DNA of 64,000 bases. Source: UBA2561 sp964577275 (GTDB lineage: Bacteria > Bacteroidota > Bacteroidia > Cytophagales > Thermoflexibacteraceae). Shown in pieces: positions 36,606 to 45,132 of this stretch. Positions within the stretch are counted from its first letter, which is position 1. Each line of letters starts with the position of its first letter. The position numbers and the translations under genes are program-made. The stretch spans positions 1 to 64,000 of the forward strand of contig CAZNYR010000002.1 in the NCBI GenBank assembly GCA_964577275.1. The letters are read 5' to 3'. Under the pieces are notes generated by a model, which was given only the letters and a program-made list of their open reading frames with translations, was not told the DNA's origin and did no database searches.

Positions 36606-37508
36606 TTAATGCTGATTTCGTCCGTTCCAAAGCCCGATTTCGTAAGCCAGCGGAGCCACAAAATCAATGATAAAATTCTGTCTAAAATAGTCATTACGAG
36701 TGAGTTGTGTGATATTTTTGAATCCAAACCAAAATGTCCGTAAAAATCGCCACGTATATTTCAGGAAATTTTCAGGCAAACCCGAAATCCCAAAAGTTCG
36801 ATGAAAAGACAAGCCCGTAACGTACCATCGGCGCACAAACCACCACGCCGATAACTGTTCAGGACTGACCAAGTGATGCACCTGAAAAGCAGGGTTAAAG
36901 CCAATTTTATAGCCTTTTTTTCGCATCCGAACCTGCAAATTTGTTTCTTCGCCGATGATAAATTTTTTGCCTATCCGTCCAATATCCGTCCGAAAACCGC
37001 CTAATTCTACCAAAACACTGCGCCGAATTGCCATGATACCTGCCGAAGCAAATAAATCAGACGGAAGCACCTGAATTTCAGTAAGTTGGTTATAATTTGT
37101 CCCCCAATCCTCTCGAAACCATTGGGGGCGTGGCGTGCGATGTAAGGCGTGATAAATTCCACCAAAACATTGAAAATCAAAGTGTTGTATCGTATATTTG
37201 GCTTGGGCTATCAAATCGGGGAAAGCCAACGTATCATCATCCAAATAAATTAACCAATCGGTAGAGCAGACTTGAAAACCGCAATTTCGGGCATGACTTA
37301 ATCCCAATTTGGATTCATAAACTAACTGAAAATCAGTAAATTCCGAAGCAAATTGACGGCAAATTTCGTCTGTATCATCAGCCGAACAATTATTGACAAC
37401 CAAAATTTTAAAATTTGTATCTGTCTGATTTAGAAGAGATTGCAAACAATTTTGGAGTTCATGCGCCCGATGATGCGTACAAATAATTACGGTCAAATTG
37501 ATGTGCAT
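36606..37508 (-). CDS. Glycosyltransferase family 2
   Basis: 300 residues. INLTVIICTHHRAHELQNCL at the N-terminus, DWLIYLDDDTLAFPDL with the DxD metal-binding motif near residue 95, and EETNLQVRMRKKGYKIGFNP near residue 190 are typical GT2 blocks. A basic C-terminal region with aromatic-rich stretches (WRFLRTFWFGF) may associate with the membrane. Donor and acceptor are unknown. It precedes uppP on the same strand in gene order (64 bp between them, uppP upstream), which is at least consistent with a role in undecaprenyl-linked cell-envelope glycan assembly, though the pairing may be incidental. Confidence 0.88.
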   Translation of the reverse strand: MHINLTVIICTHHRAHELQNCLQSLLNQTDTNFKILVVNNCSADDTDEICRQFASEFTDFQLVYESKLGLSHARNCGFQVCSTDWLIYLDDDTLAFPDLIAQAKYTIQHFDFQCFGGIYHALHRTPRPQWFREDWGTNYNQLTEIQVLPSDLFASAGIMAIRRSVLVELGGFRTDIGRIGKKFIIGEETNLQVRMRKKGYKIGFNPAFQVHHLVSPEQLSAWWFVRRWYVTGLSFHRTFGISGLPENFLKYTWRFLRTFWFGFKNITQLTRNDYFRQNFIIDFVAPLAYEIGLWNGRNQH

Positions 37509-37572
37509 ACTTTGCTCCTGATTGAGATATAACTTTCTGATTTTCAGTATATTAATTTGTATAACTGTATTT

Positions 37573-38382
37573 TTAGGATAGTGCCACCGCCATGGCTATC
37601 GCCCCGACCACAAAACAATATATCGAGAAATAATACAATTTGCCATGCTTCACTAAATTTAGCATCCATTTACAGGCGACCACGCCCGTCAGAAAAGCCA
37701 CGAAAAAACCGACCAACAAGACGGCAACCGAAATGCTTTCTTGCGAAGTTGAAACTTCTGTATAGTCCTTGATTTCCAACAAAGTAGCACCGAAAATGGG
37801 CGGCAAAACCATCAAAAAGGAGAAGCGTGCCGATTTGGTTTTGTCGGTTTTCAGAAGCAAGGCGGTGGCAATCGTTGCCCCCGAACGCGAGATGCCGGGC
37901 ATGATAGCCACCGCTTGCGCCAAGCCCACCACGAAGGCTTTGCCGAAAGTAATTTCTGCGTCCTGATGTGGCTTGACGTAGTGCGTGAGCAAAAGTAAAC
38001 AGGCTGTAAACCAGAGCATTGCGCCAACTAATAAGATATTTCCCTGAAAAAAAACTTCGATTTCGTCCTTGAAAAATAATCCGATAATGCCTACGGGAAT
38101 CATGGAAAGTAAAATTTTGAAAGCAAACAACGTAGATTCGTTGCGTTCAAATTTCAGTAAATCCTTGATAATCAATAAAATATCATGTCTAAAAATAACC
38201 ATCGTACTTAGTGCCGTTGCCGAATGCAACACGGCAGTCAATAACAAATTATCATCCGCCGAAAGTCCTTGGGCATCCGACAAAATCGCCTCCGCCAGCG
38301 CAATATGTCCGCTACTGCTGACGGGCAAAAATTCGGTCAAACCCTGAATGATTCCTAAAATAATCGCATCTAAAATATCCAT
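37573..38382 (-). CDS. uppP: Undecaprenyl-diphosphatase
   Basis: 269 residues with about eight membrane spans. GLTEFLPVSSSGHIALAEAI near residue 15 holds the conserved Glu and the SSSGH segment, and MPGISRSGATIATALLLK near residue 160 is the second active-site motif, both diagnostic of the BacA/UppP family. It dephosphorylates undecaprenyl diphosphate on the periplasmic side so that the lipid carrier can be reused for peptidoglycan, LPS and other glycans; extra copies give bacitracin resistance. Length is standard. The glycosyltransferase gene 64 bp downstream may be cotranscribed. Confidence 0.95.
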   Translation of the reverse strand: MDILDAIILGIIQGLTEFLPVSSSGHIALAEAILSDAQGLSADDNLLLTAVLHSATALSTMVIFRHDILLIIKDLLKFERNESTLFAFKILLSMIPVGIIGLFFKDEIEVFFQGNILLVGAMLWFTACLLLLTHYVKPHQDAEITFGKAFVVGLAQAVAIMPGISRSGATIATALLLKTDKTKSARFSFLMVLPPIFGATLLEIKDYTEVSTSQESISVAVLLVGFFVAFLTGVVACKWMLNLVKHGKLYYFSIYCFVVGAIAMAVALS

Positions 38383-38587
38383 CGTATCATTTTTGAAAAG
38401 TTGTCCAAAACGAGGCGAAACTAAGATTTTCTTTTGGCAAAAAGATTACTTTATCGTATTTTTTGGCGTTTATCTGGTAATAAAATGTTAAACCTGTTGT
38501 CATATTACACAAAAATTGAGTAGTTTCGTTCTGTTAAAAGAACACATTTTTGTATTAATTTTTTAAAATTAAAACCCACTTTTAGTT

Positions 38588-39073
38588 ATGTTATTAAATC
38601 AAATTGTACTTCGAGGATTTTTGATGATGGTTTTTGTGATGGGTCTGAACTCCTTTGTTTCGGCGCAGGGCGAAATATCCAAAGAGGAATTGACCAAATA
38701 CGTTGATGTCATGGATTCGATTAATGTGTTAAAAAAGGAATTTAACACCAAATTGAATGACATGGTCAAGAATAACGAAAATTTGACCGCAAAACGATAC
38801 AACGAAATCAAAAAAGGCACAGGCGCAAAACCTACGGAAGCCGAGCAAAAAGCCTATGACGAGATTGTAGCCGCCATTACAGCTTCCACCAAAGACATCC
38901 AAGAAAAATCACAGGCAATGATTAAGGATAAAGAAATGTTGGGCGCAATGACCTACAACAAAGTCCGAAAAGCACTCAAATCTGCCGAAAAAGCAGACAT
39001 CGAAACCCGTATGAAAGCCATCCGAGTTGCCAAAGGTACTTATGACGAGAATGCCGAAGAAGAAGAGGAATAG
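38588..39073 (+). CDS. Small secreted helical protein, DUF4168-like
   Basis: 161 residues with a signal peptide (ending NSFVSAQ). The mature part is predicted to be wholly helical and very charged: YVDVMDSINVLKKEFNTKL, LTAKRYNEIKKGTGAKPTEA and MTYNKVRKALKSAEKADIET, ending in DENAEEEEE. The repeated pattern of a helix followed by YN.I.K...K.. resembles DUF4168 domains, which are periplasmic helical proteins of unknown function. That family call is a resemblance only. Divergent from uppP, with a strong terminator 26 bp after the stop codon. It is likely expressed alone. Confidence 0.7.
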   Translation: MLLNQIVLRGFLMMVFVMGLNSFVSAQGEISKEELTKYVDVMDSINVLKKEFNTKLNDMVKNNENLTAKRYNEIKKGTGAKPTEAEQKAYDEIVAAITASTKDIQEKSQAMIKDKEMLGAMTYNKVRKALKSAEKADIETRMKAIRVAKGTYDENAEEEEE

Positions 39074-39098
39074 AAATCCCCACTTCGATTAGGAATAC

Positions 39099-39139
39099 AA
39101 AAGCCCTGCGACACAATAACCGTGATGCAGGGCTTTTTT
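39099..39139 (+). terminator. Intrinsic terminator after the DUF4168-like gene
   Basis: AAAAGCCCTGC at 39099-39109 pairs with GCAGGGCTTTT at 39127-39137 and runs into a T-tract. It also points toward the minus-strand lipoprotein cluster end. Confidence 0.8.
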
Positions 39140-39168
39140 GGATTAATTTTGAATACTGATTTGATTAA

Positions 39169-39315
39169 TTAACAATCCTTGAAAGGACACGGAATGGCTT
39201 TGCCCCGCCGAATGCCTTTCTTTTTTGAGGCACAAGAAGAATCTGCCAGCAAAGGCAATAGCACTAAACAACAGATTATCAGTCTTTTACTGATTATTTT
39301 TTTGTGATATTTCAT
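39169..39315 (-). CDS. 48-residue basic (lipo)protein, third of a tandem trio
   Basis: The ATG at 39315 opens 48 codons to a TAA at 39169. MKYHKKIISKRLIICCLVL starts a basic n-region and hydrophobic core, then LLADSSCASKKKG suggests lipidation at Cys29, though the residues before Cys are not an ideal lipobox. The rest is very basic and ends RRGKAIPCPFKDC, with two further cysteines in CPFKDC that could form a disulfide or bind metal. It is the last of three tiny genes on the minus strand (39544, 39324, 39169), separated by 8 bp from the next one. Function unknown. The consistent exported-then-basic design of all three argues that it is real. Confidence 0.6.
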   Translation of the reverse strand: MKYHKKIISKRLIICCLVLLPLLADSSCASKKKGIRRGKAIPCPFKDC

Positions 39316-39323
39316 GAGATTTA

Positions 39324-39515
39324 TTAGCGTTTTTTCATCCGTCTATCGGCGGGTTTTTTATTGTTTCGTTTTTTGTGTTCGCCATAATTGACAGGCTTAT
39401 GTAGCCATTTGCCCGGTGTCCAGGGCGTGCGTGGATTGTGATAACAACTGGTTAGCCCACTCAACAAAAAACACATCAAAAGTCCCGAAAGCAACAGCAA
39501 TCTTGTTTTTTTCAT
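39324..39515 (-). CDS. 63-residue basic lipoprotein, second of a tandem trio
   Basis: From the ATG at 39515 the protein begins MKKTRLLLLSGLLMCFLLSG and continues LTSCYHNPR, a good lipobox with Cys24 as the lipidated residue; an upstream in-frame ATG at 39560 would only add residues before the signal. The mature part is aromatic and Pro-rich (TPWTPGKWLHKPVNYG), then strongly basic to the end (KKPADRRMKKR). It sits 28 bp after the first lipoprotein gene of the trio and 8 bp before the third. I do not recognise the family. A short, cationic, surface- or periplasm-facing lipoprotein could bind anionic glycans or nucleic acid, but that is speculation. Confidence 0.68.
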   Translation of the reverse strand: MKKTRLLLLSGLLMCFLLSGLTSCYHNPRTPWTPGKWLHKPVNYGEHKKRNNKKPADRRMKKR

Positions 39516-39543
39516 ATCTTTAGCATTAGGTATCGCCCCAAAC

Positions 39544-39702
39544 TTACCACATCCGTACACGGTCTAACTTGCGGTAATCTTTGGTCGATTTTTTATTTTT
39601 TTGCGTATAACCGCTTGCCGTCAGTCGGGCTTTTCCCGAACAGGCAGGCAAAATAAGGCTCACAGCAAGCCCCATTAGCACTAAAAAAATTATTTTTTTC
39701 AT
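39544..39702 (-). CDS. 52-residue basic lipoprotein, first of a tandem trio
   Basis: From the ATG at 39702 the protein reads MKKIIFLVLMGLAVSLI, then LPACSGKARL with an L-P-A-C lipobox (Cys21). The mature 31 residues are basic and polar, KSTKDYRKLDRVRMW at the end. A longer frame to 39735 would put non-hydrophobic residues before the signal and overlap the divergent ade gene, so I reject it. It is the promoter-proximal gene of three small lipoprotein genes and starts only 15 bp from the ade ATG on the other strand, so the two promoters must overlap neighbouring coding sequence. Family not recognised. Confidence 0.68.
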   Translation of the reverse strand: MKKIIFLVLMGLAVSLILPACSGKARLTASGYTQKNKKSTKDYRKLDRVRMW

Positions 39703-39717
39703 AAAAAAGTTTCTAAA

Positions 39718-41361
39718 ATGTCTGCTCAAAATCACTCATTTATAATACGGGCAAATTTGGTAAATATTGCCGAGAAAAGTATTTCGTCCGTCAGTTTATC
39801 GGTCAAAAATGGACGAATTGTAGCACTCGAACCCTGCACCCAACCCGTTGAAAATTATATCCTTCAGGGTTTTATTGATGCACACGTACACATCGAAAGT
39901 TCGATGGTCATTCCCTCCGAATTTGCGCGGATGGCGGTACGATATGGCACAGTGGCGACAGTATCCGACCCCCACGAAATAGGAAACGTTTTAGGCGTAA
40001 ATGGAGTTCGTTTTATGATTCGGAATGGCGAAAAAGTACCTTTCAAATTTTATTTTGGCGCACCATCTTGCGTGCCTGCCACCCCTTTTGAAACCGCAGG
40101 AGCAACCATTACTGCCCAAGACATCGAACAACTTTTTGAGCAAGAAAAAAGCATCAAATATTTGGCTGAAATGATGAATTATCCAGCCGTATTGTCTGAT
40201 AATGAGGAAGTTATACAAAAATTAAACATCGCCAAAATCTATGGAAAAGTCATTGACGGACACGCTCCCGCTTTGCGAGGCAAGGACGTAAAAAAATACG
40301 CTTCGGCAGGCATTTCGACTGACCATGAATGTGTTACCAAAGAGGAAGCCTTAGAAAAATTACAGGCGGGCATGAAAATTCTGATTCGGGAAGGAAGTGC
40401 CGCCAAAAATTTTGATGAACTCATTGGTTTATTGCCCCAACATTACGAAAATATCATGTTTTGTTCCGATGATAAACATCCCGATAATTTGGTCGAAGGA
40501 CACATCAACCAACTGGTTATCAGAGCAATAGCATTAGGAATGGATGTATTCAAAGTCTTACAATGTGCCAGTGTCAATCCCATAACCCATTACGGCTTGG
40601 AGGTCGGACAACTACAAATCGGAGACCCCGCCGATTTTATTTTGGTTGATAACTTACAGAATTTCAAGGTATTAGCCACCTACATTGACGGCGAAAAAGT
40701 AGCGGAAAATGGACAGACTTTCATCAAATCCATCAAGTCCGAAACACCCAATTATTTTCGGACGGCTTTAAAAATACCCTCACAATTTGAAATTCAGGCA
40801 AAATCGGATAAAATTCGTGTCATTGAAGCCCTTGATGGCGAATTAATGACGAATGAAATTTCGGCTAAGGCAAAAATCATAGCGGGCAAAGCAGTAGCCG
40901 ATACGGCACAGGATATTCTAAAATTGGCAGTCGTCAATCGTTACGAAAATGCCGAGCCAGCTCTGGCTTTTATCAAAAATTTTGGGCTGAAATCTGGGGC
41001 GATAGCCTCTTCGGTCGGGCATGATTCGCATAACATTACGGCAGTCGGGGCAACGGATACTGAACTATGCCAAGCCGTGAACTTAGTCATTGAAAATCAG
41101 GGCGGTATCGCCGCAGTTTTTGGGCAAGAACGCATGATTTTGCCCCTGCCAGTGGCGGGGATTATGAGCGCAAATGATGGCTTTGAAGTTGCCCAAAAAT
41201 ACCAACAAATTGATGAATTTGTCAAGTCAAAAGGCACGACCCTAAGTGCGCCATTTATGACGCTGGCATTCATGGCGTTGCTGGTCATTCCAGACCTCAA
41301 ATTAAGCGATAAAGGGCTTTTCAGCGGTAAAAAATTTGCCTTTACCGAGTTATTTCAATAA
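39718..41361 (+). CDS. ade: Adenine deaminase
   Basis: 547 residues. YILQGFIDAHVHIESSMVIP holds the first metal-binding His-x-His and the family's ESS; RYGTVATVSDPHEIGNVLG, DGHAPALRGKD, STDHECVTKEEA and IMFCSDDKHPDNLVEGHI supply further metal ligands and catalytic residues of the Ade family of the amidohydrolase superfamily. The enzyme converts adenine to hypoxanthine plus ammonia in purine salvage, using a binuclear metal centre. Length and C-terminal domain (KSGAIASSVGHDSHNI, GGIAAVFGQERMILPLPVAG) are standard. Divergent from the lipoprotein trio and convergent with the SDR gene. Confidence 0.96.
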   Translation: MSAQNHSFIIRANLVNIAEKSISSVSLSVKNGRIVALEPCTQPVENYILQGFIDAHVHIESSMVIPSEFARMAVRYGTVATVSDPHEIGNVLGVNGVRFMIRNGEKVPFKFYFGAPSCVPATPFETAGATITAQDIEQLFEQEKSIKYLAEMMNYPAVLSDNEEVIQKLNIAKIYGKVIDGHAPALRGKDVKKYASAGISTDHECVTKEEALEKLQAGMKILIREGSAAKNFDELIGLLPQHYENIMFCSDDKHPDNLVEGHINQLVIRAIALGMDVFKVLQCASVNPITHYGLEVGQLQIGDPADFILVDNLQNFKVLATYIDGEKVAENGQTFIKSIKSETPNYFRTALKIPSQFEIQAKSDKIRVIEALDGELMTNEISAKAKIIAGKAVADTAQDILKLAVVNRYENAEPALAFIKNFGLKSGAIASSVGHDSHNITAVGATDTELCQAVNLVIENQGGIAAVFGQERMILPLPVAGIMSANDGFEVAQKYQQIDEFVKSKGTTLSAPFMTLAFMALLVIPDLKLSDKGLFSGKKFAFTELFQ

Positions 41362-41392
41362 ATTTTTGGAGGTAAATCAGTAAGGATGATAC

Positions 41393-42628
41393 CTAATTCC
41401 AGAATCCAGCTCGCTGAAAACGATGTGCCACCCGATTCAGGTCTAAGCCAAAATCTTGATTAACAGCATATTGCATCAATTTTTTGGCAGAATCCTGATG
41501 AATTTCTGGACATTGTAGATTCGATTTTCGGATAATTTCCTGAATATTGGTCGTATCAAACTTGAAAGGTTCGGTCAATAAATAATCCTGAAATATATCG
41601 GCTCTTTCATAATACATTTGTTCGATAACATTCAGATTTTCAGGTTGTTGGGCTACTGCTTCGATGCCCGTAACCTTCAGAACTTGGGCGGCACCTTGCA
41701 AAAATTCGACAAAAGACATATTTTTTTCATGGACTAAATGAAAGCTCTCTTCAGGATGATTTTTTGTACAAATTTGATAAAGTAATTTTACTACATAATC
41801 CACAGGAACAATATTTTGTCCGCTATTCGTATCAAAAATGGCACGCAATCCAATGGCTACGGTTTGCGTTTTCATCCGTTCGGTGGAGCGCAGATGAAAT
41901 AATTTTGCCATCCATAAAAAGCTAAATAATGTATAAAAAACATCAAATTTTGGTGTGCAACCAATAGGGTTTTCGAGCAATCTTCCGCAGACAATCGAAG
42001 GGCGAAAATACCGACAGCGCACCGATGATGTCGCCGAAAAATCTTTTACTAAGTTCTCTGCCAACAACTTAGACTTTTCGTAGGGATTCCGAAATCCTCC
42101 TTCCAAATTGCCGTAAGTGGGCAAAATATTTCCCGTTGCTCTGCCCGAAGCGTAAGCCGTACCGACAAAATCAAATTCTTTGAGGTCTAAAGTTTGAATC
42201 AACTTTAATAAATTTTTTGTGCCATTTACGTTGGCTTCGTAAGTTCGTTTGGCGGTGCGTTCGTCATTTTTCAGGTCGGGCAATGCCGCTAAATGAAAAA
42301 AATAATCTATCGACACGGATTGTACTTTTCTAAGGTCATCAGGATTTGGAATCACGTTTTGATTTAACAAATCAAATTCGAGAAATTCGATTTTGTGCAT
42401 CACATAATTTCGGATTTGGTCATTTTGCTCGTCCGAAATGGCTAAATAATCCTGTCCTTCGGCATCATAAATTTCCAAGACACGTTGAGCGATGGATTTG
42501 CCGTGCTTGTTTCTGCCTGTCAAAAATATGTGTAAGTCATTGATTCTGTGTAAGTTTTGTTTCAGAATTTCAAACCAAAGATTTCTTCCTAAAAGTCCCG
42601 TTACTCCCGTGATGACGATGTTGTTCAT
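41393..42628 (-). CDS. Extended SDR, thioester-reductase/NAD-dependent epimerase-like
   Basis: 411 residues, longer than sugar epimerases. ITGVTGLLGRNLWFEILKQN is the Rossmann motif, IDYFFHLAALPDLKNDERT and YEANVNGTKNLLKLI follow, and NPYEKSKLLAENLV has the canonical YxxxK. The arrangement resembles thioester-reductase-like or male-sterility-type SDRs (acyl reductases), with a C-terminal extension of about 150 residues (AVAQQPENLNVIEQMYYERA to NRVAHRFQRAGFWN). Substrate is unknown; an acyl or sugar-type compound is possible. No acyltransferase, carrier protein or wax-synthase gene is adjacent. Convergent with ade and divergent from glgP across a 362-bp spacer. Confidence 0.82.
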   Translation of the reverse strand: MNNIVITGVTGLLGRNLWFEILKQNLHRINDLHIFLTGRNKHGKSIAQRVLEIYDAEGQDYLAISDEQNDQIRNYVMHKIEFLEFDLLNQNVIPNPDDLRKVQSVSIDYFFHLAALPDLKNDERTAKRTYEANVNGTKNLLKLIQTLDLKEFDFVGTAYASGRATGNILPTYGNLEGGFRNPYEKSKLLAENLVKDFSATSSVRCRYFRPSIVCGRLLENPIGCTPKFDVFYTLFSFLWMAKLFHLRSTERMKTQTVAIGLRAIFDTNSGQNIVPVDYVVKLLYQICTKNHPEESFHLVHEKNMSFVEFLQGAAQVLKVTGIEAVAQQPENLNVIEQMYYERADIFQDYLLTEPFKFDTTNIQEIIRKSNLQCPEIHQDSAKKLMQYAVNQDFGLDLNRVAHRFQRAGFWN

Positions 42629-42990
42629 GAATTTGTAATTTAATTTACCAACTGATTTTATGGCGTTTTTATCAAAAATAACAAAAAAAAATAGATTCGG
42701 TCAGATTGGCATACGATGCAGAAATCACAATGTAATAATTTATAAAGTTTTCGTATTTTTAGTATTTTAAATGCACGATATGGGTATTTTTAGCCTGTGA
42801 TTTGAGGTGCCGGATTCGGTAATTATTTTGTAAGATTTAAAAAACTATTATAAAACATAACATATTGATTATCAATATTTTGTGTAATATTTATTAAGAA
42901 TTAAAATTATTATGGCGGTGGCGATAAAAATTGTAAAAAACTCTTATATTTGAGTTCATACTGTAACTAAATTTTAAACCGTATAACTTT
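42629..42990. other. 362-bp divergent spacer between the SDR and phosphorylase genes
   Basis: No gene was seen. The region contains a 13-bp palindrome ATTGATTATCAAT (42863-42875), one of the recurring TTGATWATCAA sites, and a TATATTTG box (42945-42952). Confidence 0.4.
42945..42952 (+). promoter_or_regulatory. Candidate -7 box for the phosphorylase gene
   Basis: TATATTTG matches TAnnTTTG and ends 38 bases before the start codon. No TTTG sits at the expected 19-21 bases upstream, so the match could be chance. Confidence 0.3.
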
Positions 42991-44667
42991 ATGGAAGAAG
43001 TGAATATTAATAAGTGGCATATGCCCTACGACCCAGACCCGAAATACAGCAAACGTGTGGCGTATTTTTGTATGGAATTTGCCATCCACCAAGCCCTGAA
43101 AATCTATTCAGGTGGTTTGGGCTTTTTGGCAGGCTCGCATATGCGTAGTGGTTATGAACAAAAACAAAACATGGTGGGGATTGGAATGCTCTGGAAATAC
43201 GGGTATTATGACCAAGTTCGGCGCAGCAATCGGCAGATGGAAGCCCGTTATGTGAAGAAATTTTATAGTTTTTTAGAGCCTACTGATATTATTGTTCCTG
43301 TTTATATTGACCGTCATTTGGTTTATGTCAAGGCACTTTATTTATCTCCTGAAGTCTTCGGAACTGTACCGATGTACTTTTTGACCACAGATATACCCGA
43401 AAATGATTATTTGGCGCGCACCATTACGCACAAATTGTATGATTCGGATACGTCTGCTCGGATTGCACAAAATATCGTCTTGGGCATTGGCGGTGCGAAA
43501 GTAATTGATGCACTTGGAGGCGTAGATATTTATCACATGAACGAAGGTCATGCTTTGCCGTTGGCGTTCCATTTGTATTCTAAGTATCACGATATTCATG
43601 AGCTAAAGAAGCATATTGTTTTTACGACACACACGCCAGAGGCAGCAGGCAATGAGGAGCATAATATCCACATGTTGGAAAAGATGGGCTTTTTTGCCTA
43701 CCATCCTATGGATACCGTCCGCAAAATTACGGGCGTTACAGGCGATATGTTTAGTCATACGTTGGTGGCGTTGCGATTAGCCAAAATTGCGAATGGCGTA
43801 TCTAAATTGCATGGCGAAGTGGCACGGGAAATGTGGAGTCAATATCAAGATACAGGGATTTGTGAAATTACACACATTACCAATTCGCAAAATCAGAAAT
43901 ATTGGCAAGATGCCAAATTAGCACGTTACACCAATGAAGGTCGGAACGAAAAAATAATCGAGCGCAAGAAAGAACTTAAGCATACACTTTTTGAGTTGGT
44001 GGCAAATCGGACGGGCAAATTATTTTCGGATGATGTCTTTACTTTGGTTTGGGCAAGACGTTTCGCCGCCTATAAGCGCGCCGATATTATGCTCAAGGAC
44101 GAGGAGCGATTCCACAAATTAATTAACAATTCAAAATATCCAATTCAAATTATTTGGTCAGGAAAACCTTATCCAACTGACCATGGAGCAGTTTCGACTT
44201 TTGATAATTTGATGGCAACCTTCGAGAAAGTACCAAATTGTACGGTTTTGACGGGATATGAACTGTTTTTGTCGCAACGCCTAAAAAAAGGCTCGGATGC
44301 TTGGTTAAATACGCCTCGAATTTATCGGGAGGCTTCAGGAACAAGTGGCATGACTGCGGCGATGAATGGAAGTATAAATATCTCAATACCAGATGGTTGG
44401 GTACCTGAATATGCCATTCATGGACAAAATACATTTCTGATTAATCAGGGCGACCCCGCCAAAGGACAGGAAGACCAAGACTGGACAGTGTGTCAGAATT
44501 TGTATGATATTTTGGAAAATGAAGCATTGCCCTTGTATTATGACCATCCAGATAAATGGGTGGAAATGATGAAGGAAAACATCTCGACTGTCGTGCCTCA
44601 ATTTGGCTCGAATCGTATGGCAGATGAATATTATACCAAATTATTTAATTACGAACCTGTTTTGTAA
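42991..44667 (+). CDS. Alpha-glucan phosphorylase-like GT35 protein without the PLP lysine
   Basis: 558 residues with the short GT35 layout. KRVAYFCMEFAIHQALKIYSG and LGFLAGSHMRSGYEQ at the N-terminus, DIYHMNEGHALPLAF and VFTTHTPEAAGNEEH in the middle, VWARRFAAYKRADIM and QIIWSGKPYPTDH, and finally REASGTSGMTAAMNGSINIS are phosphorylase blocks in the expected order. In active phosphorylases the last motif reads SGTxxMK, where the lysine holds pyridoxal phosphate. Here that position is Thr455. The protein may be a non-phosphorolytic glucan-binding or transferase variant, or use another residue; similar sequences may exist in other Bacteroidota, which I cannot check. Monocistronic, closed by a strong terminator. 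Confidence 0.85.
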   Translation: MEEVNINKWHMPYDPDPKYSKRVAYFCMEFAIHQALKIYSGGLGFLAGSHMRSGYEQKQNMVGIGMLWKYGYYDQVRRSNRQMEARYVKKFYSFLEPTDIIVPVYIDRHLVYVKALYLSPEVFGTVPMYFLTTDIPENDYLARTITHKLYDSDTSARIAQNIVLGIGGAKVIDALGGVDIYHMNEGHALPLAFHLYSKYHDIHELKKHIVFTTHTPEAAGNEEHNIHMLEKMGFFAYHPMDTVRKITGVTGDMFSHTLVALRLAKIANGVSKLHGEVAREMWSQYQDTGICEITHITNSQNQKYWQDAKLARYTNEGRNEKIIERKKELKHTLFELVANRTGKLFSDDVFTLVWARRFAAYKRADIMLKDEERFHKLINNSKYPIQIIWSGKPYPTDHGAVSTFDNLMATFEKVPNCTVLTGYELFLSQRLKKGSDAWLNTPRIYREASGTSGMTAAMNGSINISIPDGWVPEYAIHGQNTFLINQGDPAKGQEDQDWTVCQNLYDILENEALPLYYDHPDKWVEMMKENISTVVPQFGSNRMADEYYTKLFNYEPVL

Positions 44668-44681
44668 GTAGATTAAAAATT

Positions 44682-44720
44682 CCTTTGGCGGTAAAAAAAA
44701 TTTTCGCCAAAGGTTTTTTT
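44682..44720 (+). terminator. Intrinsic terminator after the phosphorylase gene
   Basis: CCTTTGGCG at 44682-44690 pairs perfectly with 44705-44713, followed by seven T residues (44714-44720). Confidence 0.85.
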
Positions 44721-44768
44721 ATCCATTGATTTTATCTATTGAACAACCAAAATTAGCGCATCACGGCT

Positions 44769-45029
44769 TTATTTCTCAAAAACCATTTTTTCGAGGCGCG
44801 AAGTTTTTCGGTCAATGATGACCAAATAACTCATTAATCCAGCCAAAATCACCGAAATTACCGCCACCACGACATAAATCTTGCCCTCCGCCCGAAAAGT
44901 ATCTGCCATTTCGATTTCTGAATTTTGGTAGTCGGTTTCCGAAATCGGAATTTTATCTTCTTGTGCCGATACATTTAATGTCCAGCACAAAACCATAAAA
45001 AATATTATTTTTTTAATAATTAATATCAT
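44769..45029 (-). CDS. CcmD-family small cytochrome c biogenesis protein
   Basis: About 86 residues from the ATG at 45029 (a longer frame to 45056 only adds residues ahead of the signal). A signal peptide ends LNVSAQ. The region ADTFRAEGKIYVVVAVISVI continues into one transmembrane segment, followed by YLVIIDRKTSRLEKMVFEK. A short polar region, then IYVVVAV... and a DRK.S.LEK tail is the pattern of the Bacteroidota CcmD-like proteins that accompany CcmC/CcsA. They are thought to help haem handover during cytochrome c maturation. It lies downstream of ccsA on the same strand, 102 bp away, with a dispersed-repeat copy in between. Confidence 0.75.
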   Translation of the reverse strand: MILIIKKIIFFMVLCWTLNVSAQEDKIPISETDYQNSEIEMADTFRAEGKIYVVVAVISVILAGLMSYLVIIDRKTSRLEKMVFEK

Positions 45030-45083
45030 TTTATTTATTTTTAAGTACTCGTTCAAATTTAGTTTATAGTTTGATTGGAGTAT

Positions 45084-45132
45084 AATTTCTTGATTTTCAA
45101 ATAATTACATCGTCTTAATACGCAATACTACT
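45084..45132 (+). repeat. Dispersed intergenic repeat, copy B
   Basis: TTGATTTTCAAATAATTACA lies inside a 38-bp block that differs from copy A (26101-26166, opposite strand) at one position. Both end in AATACTACT, but this copy lacks the internal duplication. It sits between the ccmD-like and ccsA genes and reaches the ccsA stop codon. Confidence 0.7.
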
